A stretch of 24,520 nt of DNA from CAYRZF01 sp964428805 (GTDB lineage: Bacteria; Methylomirabilota; Methylomirabilia; Rokubacteriales; CSP1-6), in assembly GCA_964428805.1 (NCBI GenBank), contig CAYRZF010000027.1, positions 1 to 24,520 of the forward strand. The letters are read 5' to 3'. The notes beneath the pieces were generated by a model, which was not told where the DNA came from, searched no databases, and saw nothing but the letters and a program-made list of their open reading frames with translations. Positions 20,619 to 24,520 of this stretch are shown here, in pieces. Numbering within the stretch: position 1 is the first letter of the stretch; each line of letters opens with the position of its first letter. The translations under genes and the position numbers were made by a program.

Positions 20619-22922
20619 ATGGCTACGCACGTTCAAGAAGAGCGGCTCACACTTCCCGTCAAGGGTATGCACTGCGCCTCCTGCGTCGGCAAGGTGGAGA
20701 CGGCCCTGGCGGGGGTTCACGGCGTCCGGGAAGCCAGCGTGAATCTCGCCACCGAGAAGGCCTCCGTCGTGCTGATTCCGGGGCAGGCGACCGTGGCCGA
20801 TCTCCGTCGGGCGGTCAGGGCTGCGGGGTACGAGATTCCCGAGGAGATCCCGACGGACGCGGCAGCCCCCGATCGGGAACGTGCCGAGCGGGAGAAGGAG
20901 AATCGGCTCCTCCGCTGGAAGTTCAGCGTCGGCGCCGTGCTCTCGCTCCCCGTGCTCCTGGGCAGCTTCCCGCAGCTCTTCCCCTGGATCCCCGGGGTCC
21001 TCCAGAATCCGCGGGTCCAGCTCCTCCTGGCCACGCCGGTCCAATTCTGGGTGGGGGTGCAATTTCATCTGGGTTTCTGGCACGACCTCCGCCGCCTCTC
21101 TCCCAGCATGAACAGCCTGGTCTCCATCGGGACCAATGCGGCCTATTTCTTCAGCGTGGCGGTGACGCTCTGGCCTGACACGTTCATGCCGCTTGGGGCG
21201 ATGACCTACTACGACACCGCAGCGGTCCTCATGACGCTGATCGTCCTCGGACGATGGCTGGAAGCTCGTGCCCGGGGCCGGACGTCCGAGGCGATCCGGC
21301 GGCTGGTGGCGCTGGCCCCCAAGACGGCGCGGGTGCTCCGGGACGGGCGCGAGGATGACATTCAGGTATCGGAAGTGATGATCGGCGACCTCCTGCGTGT
21401 GAGGCCCGGGGAGAGGATTGCCGTGGACGGCGAGGTTGTGGAGGGCGCCTCGGCCGTGGACGAGTCCATGCTGACAGGCGAGAGCCTGCCGGTCGAGAAG
21501 CGGCCGGGCGCGCGGGTCATTGGCGGCACGGTGAACCGGATGGGGAGCTTTACGTTCCGCGCTACGCGCGTGGGGAAGGACACCGTCCTGGCGCAGATCA
21601 TCCACCTTGTGGAGGAGGCGCAGGGATCGAAGGCCCCCATCCAGCGGCTCGCGGATCAGGTCTCAGCGGTCTTTGTGCCCATCGTCCTTGTCGTCGCGGT
21701 CGTCACCTTCGGCGTCTGGTGGCTCTGGGGCCCTGAGCCCGCCTTCCTCTTCGCGCTGACCAACTTCGTGGCGGTGCTGGTGATCGCCTGCCCCTGCGCC
21801 ATGGGGCTGGCCACGCCCACCGCGATCATGGTGGGCACGGGCAAGGGCGCGGAGTCCGGCGTCTTGATCAAGAGCGCGGCGGCGCTGGAGCTCCTGCACA
21901 AGGTTCGAACTGTCGTGCTCGACAAGACCGGCACCCTGACTATCGGCCGCCCGGTGGTCACGGACGTCATCCCGATCAACGGCATGACCGCCGATGACGT
22001 CCTCGCCCTGGCCGCGGCGGCCGAGCAGGGGTCGGAGCACCCGCTGGGGGAAGCCGTTGTCGCGCGGGCCAAGGAGCGTGGGCTCGCGCTCCCGCCGGTC
22101 ACCGATTTCACCGCGGTTCCCGGCCATGGGATCGAGGCGCGGGCGGGAGGCCAGCGGCTCCTGCTCGGCAACGCGCGGCTCCTGTCGGAGCGCGGAGTGG
22201 CGGTCGGGGCTGTCGAGGCGACGGCCCGTCGGCTGGCGGAGGCAGGGAAGACGGCGATGTACGCGGCTCTGGACGGCACCGTTGTCGGCCTCATCGCGGT
22301 GGCCGACGTGCTGAAACCCGAGGCGCGTCAGACGGTGGCCATGCTCCATCAGATGGGCATCGAGGTGGTCATGCTCACGGGCGACAACCGGCGCACCGGC
22401 GAGGCGATCGCCCGGCAGGTGGGCATTGATCGGGTGCTCGCGGAGGTGGTCCCGGAGGACAAGGCGCGGGAGGTCAGGCGCCTCCAGGAGCAGGGCAGGC
22501 TGGTCGCGATGGTGGGCGACGGGATCAACGACGCGCCGGCCCTGGCCCAGGCCGCGGTGGGGATCGCGATGGGCTCGGGGACGGACGTGGCCATGGAAGC
22601 GGCGGACGTCACCTTGATGCGGGGCGACCTCCGCGGCCTTGTCACGGCCATCCAGCTGTCGCGGAAGACGATCCGGATCATCCGCGAGAATCTGGTCTGG
22701 GCGTTCGGGTACAACGTGATCCTGATCCCCGTGGCTGCCGGCGTGCTGTACCCCCTCTGGGGGATCCTGCTTTCCCCGATCCTGGCCGGGGCCGCGATGG
22801 CATTCTCGTCGGTGTCGGTGGTGACCAACAGCCTCAGGCTCAAACGATTCCGACCCGCGCTCGTCGAGGAGGGGACGACGCAGAGGTTCGACAGGGATCC
22901 CGACAAGTACGCAGCCAAATGA
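20619..22922 (+). CDS. copA: P1B-type copper-translocating ATPase
   Basis: From ATG 20619 (GGGAG upstream) the product is 767 aa. A single heavy-metal-associated domain at about 10-75 has GMHCASC (C19, C22). The transmembrane CPC motif is C391-P-C393 in IACPCAMGLATP, specific for Cu+. Cytoplasmic motifs are T286-GES, D435-KTGT (phosphorylated Asp), SEHPLGE of the ATP-binding domain and GDGINDAP near 633. Eight membrane segments are expected. It exports Cu+ from the cytoplasm. Its stop overlaps the next start (ATGA), so the two genes are translationally coupled. No chaperone or regulator gene is adjacent. Confidence 0.94.
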   Translation: MATHVQEERLTLPVKGMHCASCVGKVETALAGVHGVREASVNLATEKASVVLIPGQATVADLRRAVRAAGYEIPEEIPTDAAAPDRERAEREKENRLLRWKFSVGAVLSLPVLLGSFPQLFPWIPGVLQNPRVQLLLATPVQFWVGVQFHLGFWHDLRRLSPSMNSLVSIGTNAAYFFSVAVTLWPDTFMPLGAMTYYDTAAVLMTLIVLGRWLEARARGRTSEAIRRLVALAPKTARVLRDGREDDIQVSEVMIGDLLRVRPGERIAVDGEVVEGASAVDESMLTGESLPVEKRPGARVIGGTVNRMGSFTFRATRVGKDTVLAQIIHLVEEAQGSKAPIQRLADQVSAVFVPIVLVVAVVTFGVWWLWGPEPAFLFALTNFVAVLVIACPCAMGLATPTAIMVGTGKGAESGVLIKSAAALELLHKVRTVVLDKTGTLTIGRPVVTDVIPINGMTADDVLALAAAAEQGSEHPLGEAVVARAKERGLALPPVTDFTAVPGHGIEARAGGQRLLLGNARLLSERGVAVGAVEATARRLAEAGKTAMYAALDGTVVGLIAVADVLKPEARQTVAMLHQMGIEVVMLTGDNRRTGEAIARQVGIDRVLAEVVPEDKAREVRRLQEQGRLVAMVGDGINDAPALAQAAVGIAMGSGTDVAMEAADVTLMRGDLRGLVTAIQLSRKTIRIIRENLVWAFGYNVILIPVAAGVLYPLWGILLSPILAGAAMAFSSVSVVTNSLRLKRFRPALVEEGTTQRFDRDPDKYAAK

Positions 22923-23821
22923 GCGGGGTGAGCTCGCCGTATCTGGTGGGCCGAGACCGCTACGAGAGGGTGATGGAGGGGTGGATCGACAATAGCCACG
23001 CCGACGCCTTTACCCTCACCGCTCAGATTCGGGACAACGATCTCGGCGTCGAGGTTTCCACGGTCGCTCTGCCTTCCCCGCGCTACGAGATCCGCGAGGT
23101 GCGCGCGCGGATCCTCGCCGGCCGTCCCGGAGCGGTGGACGCAGAAATCATTGACAGGCTGGGCGCCCTGGCGGGAACGCGAATGGTCGCCGGGTTCGGC
23201 CGCCGTGTCACCGAGCTCGCGGGCGCCCGCGCCGGCGGCCCGCACTTCGTGGCCGCGGCGATCGAGGTCGCGCGTCTCGCGCGCCAGGCCACCAAGCTGC
23301 CGCCCGAACAGGCCAAGACGGCCGAGGGCGGCGACCCATGGGCCTGCTGGCAGCTCGACACCGCCGGCTGGGTTGATTTGCCGAATTCCTGCTTTACGTA
23401 CAGCGAGGCGGGCAAGGCGCTCTTCGGGAGCCGGCCGGTCACGACGTCCATGATGGCGGAACTGTACTGCCCGCCCCCGGGGAAGACGCGAGTGTTCAGC
23501 CGGAAAAAGATCGCACGGCTCGAGCTCAACGGGCAGCGGCTTCTCCTGTACCACTCGATGTTTGACGGGTCGCACAGCTTCGAGATCCGCTACGAGATCG
23601 ACCTCGATACAGGGATCATCGTCCGGGCGGAATCCGAGACCCCGCGTCTGCCGTACATGGGAATCTGCAACGAGCCGCAGAAAAAGATCGCCTCGCTCGT
23701 GGGCCAGCCCGCCGATTGGGGACTGAGGAAGCGTATCCAGACGCTGGTCGGTGGGTCGTCGGGCTGCGCCCAGCTGTTCGACCTGACCTCCGACCTCTTG
23801 AAGCTTCTCGCTTTCGACTGA
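22919..23821 (+). CDS. DUF2889-like protein, apparent internal duplication
   Basis: This 300-aa protein overlaps copA by ATGA. The N-terminal half has LTAQIRDNDLGVEV and PSPRYEIREVRARILAG, ending GFGRRVTELAGARAGGPHFVA. The C-terminal half has RYEIDLDTGIIVRAE and MGICNEPQKKIASLVG, ending LRKRIQTLVGGSSGCAQLFDL. Each half resembles the DUF2889 pattern (a beta sheet, then a helix with a GGxxGCxxL motif), so this seems to be two related units; only the second keeps the Cys. It is cytoplasmic by appearance. Coupling to copA hints at a role with metals, but the function is unknown. The family call is moderately sure, the duplication less so. Confidence 0.6.
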   Translation: MSGVSSPYLVGRDRYERVMEGWIDNSHADAFTLTAQIRDNDLGVEVSTVALPSPRYEIREVRARILAGRPGAVDAEIIDRLGALAGTRMVAGFGRRVTELAGARAGGPHFVAAAIEVARLARQATKLPPEQAKTAEGGDPWACWQLDTAGWVDLPNSCFTYSEAGKALFGSRPVTTSMMAELYCPPPGKTRVFSRKKIARLELNGQRLLLYHSMFDGSHSFEIRYEIDLDTGIIVRAESETPRLPYMGICNEPQKKIASLVGQPADWGLRKRIQTLVGGSSGCAQLFDLTSDLLKLLAFD

Positions 23822-24017
23822 CCTTCCACCTCCTGCCGCAGGACAGGGGCTGGCCCCACCCCCGTTTGCCCGCTGACAATGTCCCGGTAGAGATGTCCGT
23901 TCCCTGGACACTCGCCATCCCGCTGGTACTGGGAATTTTCTCGCAGTTTCAATGCGTTCGGGCCCGCCCTCCGGTGGCAGCAAAGTTGCTCTTTGATGGA
24001 GAGTGGAAGGAGTGCCA
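23822..24017 (+). other. Intergenic region before the pilin gene
   Basis: This 196-bp gap holds a small GGGG-CTGG-CCCC hairpin (23846-23857) without a T-run after the DUF2889-like gene, and no clear promoter or c-di-GMP riboswitch. A possible ORF from ATG 23893 has a signal-like start but overlaps the pilin in another frame and looks accidental. Confidence 0.3.
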
Positions 24018-24520
24018 ATGCGACCCTTCAAAGACCAGTGCGGTGTGGCTCTTCCCCTGGCGATGTTCCTTCTTGTGGGACTCACGGGGCTTCTCGTGGT
24101 CTTCGTCTCCATGGCAGGCACGGACCCAGCGGTTTCTGCCAACCTCAACGACACGACCCGGTCGCGGTATGCGGCCGATGCCGGGATCGAGTGGGCTTTT
24201 GACCAGCTGGTCCAGCAGACGGCTCTGGACCCGATGTCGAACTTCAAGGCGGTCGTGACCGCGGTCCTGAACAACAATGGCGGCGTGATGGCGACCAACA
24301 TGACGCTGCCAGGGCTCACCCCGACGTTCGGCACCTTCTCGGTCACCGCCCGGAACGACAATCTGGTGAATGACGATCAGATCACCGGCCAGCCCGTGGA
24401 TCTTCTTGGCGGCTCCAACACCGACACCAACGACGTGGTCATCCTTACCGCGACGGGCACGTTCAATGGCGTGACCCGCCAGATCCAGCAGGTCGTGATG
24501 CACGTGGATATGAATATCCC
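24018..24520 (+). CDS. PilX-like type IV pilus assembly protein (3' end beyond the window)
   Basis: Open from ATG 24018, behind GGAAGGAG, to the window end (about 167 codons). The N-terminus QCGVALPLAMFLLVGLTGLL is a prepilin-like leader: a short basic part, G9 before the hydrophobic stretch, then about 20 apolar residues. RSRYAADAGIEWAFDQL follows, the AA-x-AGIE helix found in PilX/PilV-like minor pilins. Such proteins prime type IV pilus assembly at the inner membrane. The usual Glu at +5 of mature pilins is absent, as in some PilX-type proteins. The rest is Asn/Thr-rich and beta-like (TGTFNGVTRQIQQVVMHVDM). Confidence 0.75.
   Translation, partial: MRPFKDQCGVALPLAMFLLVGLTGLLVVFVSMAGTDPAVSANLNDTTRSRYAADAGIEWAFDQLVQQTALDPMSNFKAVVTAVLNNNGGVMATNMTLPGLTPTFGTFSVTARNDNLVNDDQITGQPVDLLGGSNTDTNDVVILTATGTFNGVTRQIQQVVMHVDMNI

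Noticed and set aside
23822..24017. A c-di-GMP riboswitch before the pilin gene
   Set aside because: The conserved core of that riboswitch class is absent.
23893..24258. A secreted protein starting MSVPWTLAIPLVLGIF
   Set aside because: It overlaps the pilin gene out of frame and becomes Ser/Arg/Trp-rich shadow sequence.
22349..24361. A 670-codon minus-strand open frame opposite copA and the DUF2889-like gene
   Set aside because: Same mirror effect; the opposite strand carries clear P-type ATPase motifs.
1..24520. CRISPR arrays, tRNA or rRNA genes, insertion sequences, phage or toxin-antitoxin systems
   Set aside because: I found no regularly spaced repeats, transposase motifs, tRNA-like folds or attachment sites anywhere in the window.

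Overview
The window is a GC-rich chromosomal segment from an uncultured, probably Gram-negative bacterium. It carries the MreBCD/PBP2/RodA elongasome operon, a lipobox-bearing glycine-zipper lipoprotein, a PilX-like pilin and a ComEA-like protein. A PPOX-type, probably F420-using enzyme and the overall gene style suggest Rokubacteria/Methylomirabilota. That placement is an inference from memory and cannot be proven here. Part of the sequence is scaffolded: exactly 100 N at 7326-7425, flanked by an identical 55-bp duplication.

Layout. 1-2123: the tail of rpsR, then rplI and dnaB (ribosome/replication cluster). 2280-6676: a KimA-like permease, an AlkA-type DNA glycosylase and a 14-TM drug-efflux MFS protein. 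6707-9460: small genes, namely a frameshifted unknown, an AhpD-like protein whose CxxC is encoded as Cys-x-x-UGA (probable selenoprotein), a PPOX enzyme, an HNH protein, a glycine-zipper lipoprotein and a ComEA-like HhH protein. 9461-9840: what looks like a stand-alone transcription unit with a promoter, a 15-codon Cys-rich ORF behind a 20-nt match to the 16S rRNA tail, a long hairpin and a terminator. 9854-12992 (minus strand): an uncharacterised 344-aa protein, then csp2, a DEAD-box helicase and csp1, with near-identical structured leaders on the two csp genes. 13131-20477: mreB-mreC-mreD-mrdA-rodA-rng and a small basic protein. 20569-23821: copA translationally coupled to a DUF2889-like gene. 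24018-end: the start of a PilX-like gene.

Main discoveries. (1) An in-frame UGA at 7628-7630 replaces the second Cys of an AhpD-type CxxC. Downstream coding continues to 7786, and a hairpin with an AGGU loop begins 9 nt (loop 19 nt) after the UGA, as expected for a bacterial SECIS. (2) Two cold-shock genes share a long leader with an intrinsic-terminator-like hairpin downstream of a good promoter, which suggests attenuation/antitermination control. (3) The tiny Cys-rich ORF has unusually long anti-16S complementarity. How these work is inferred; the sequence patterns themselves are directly visible.
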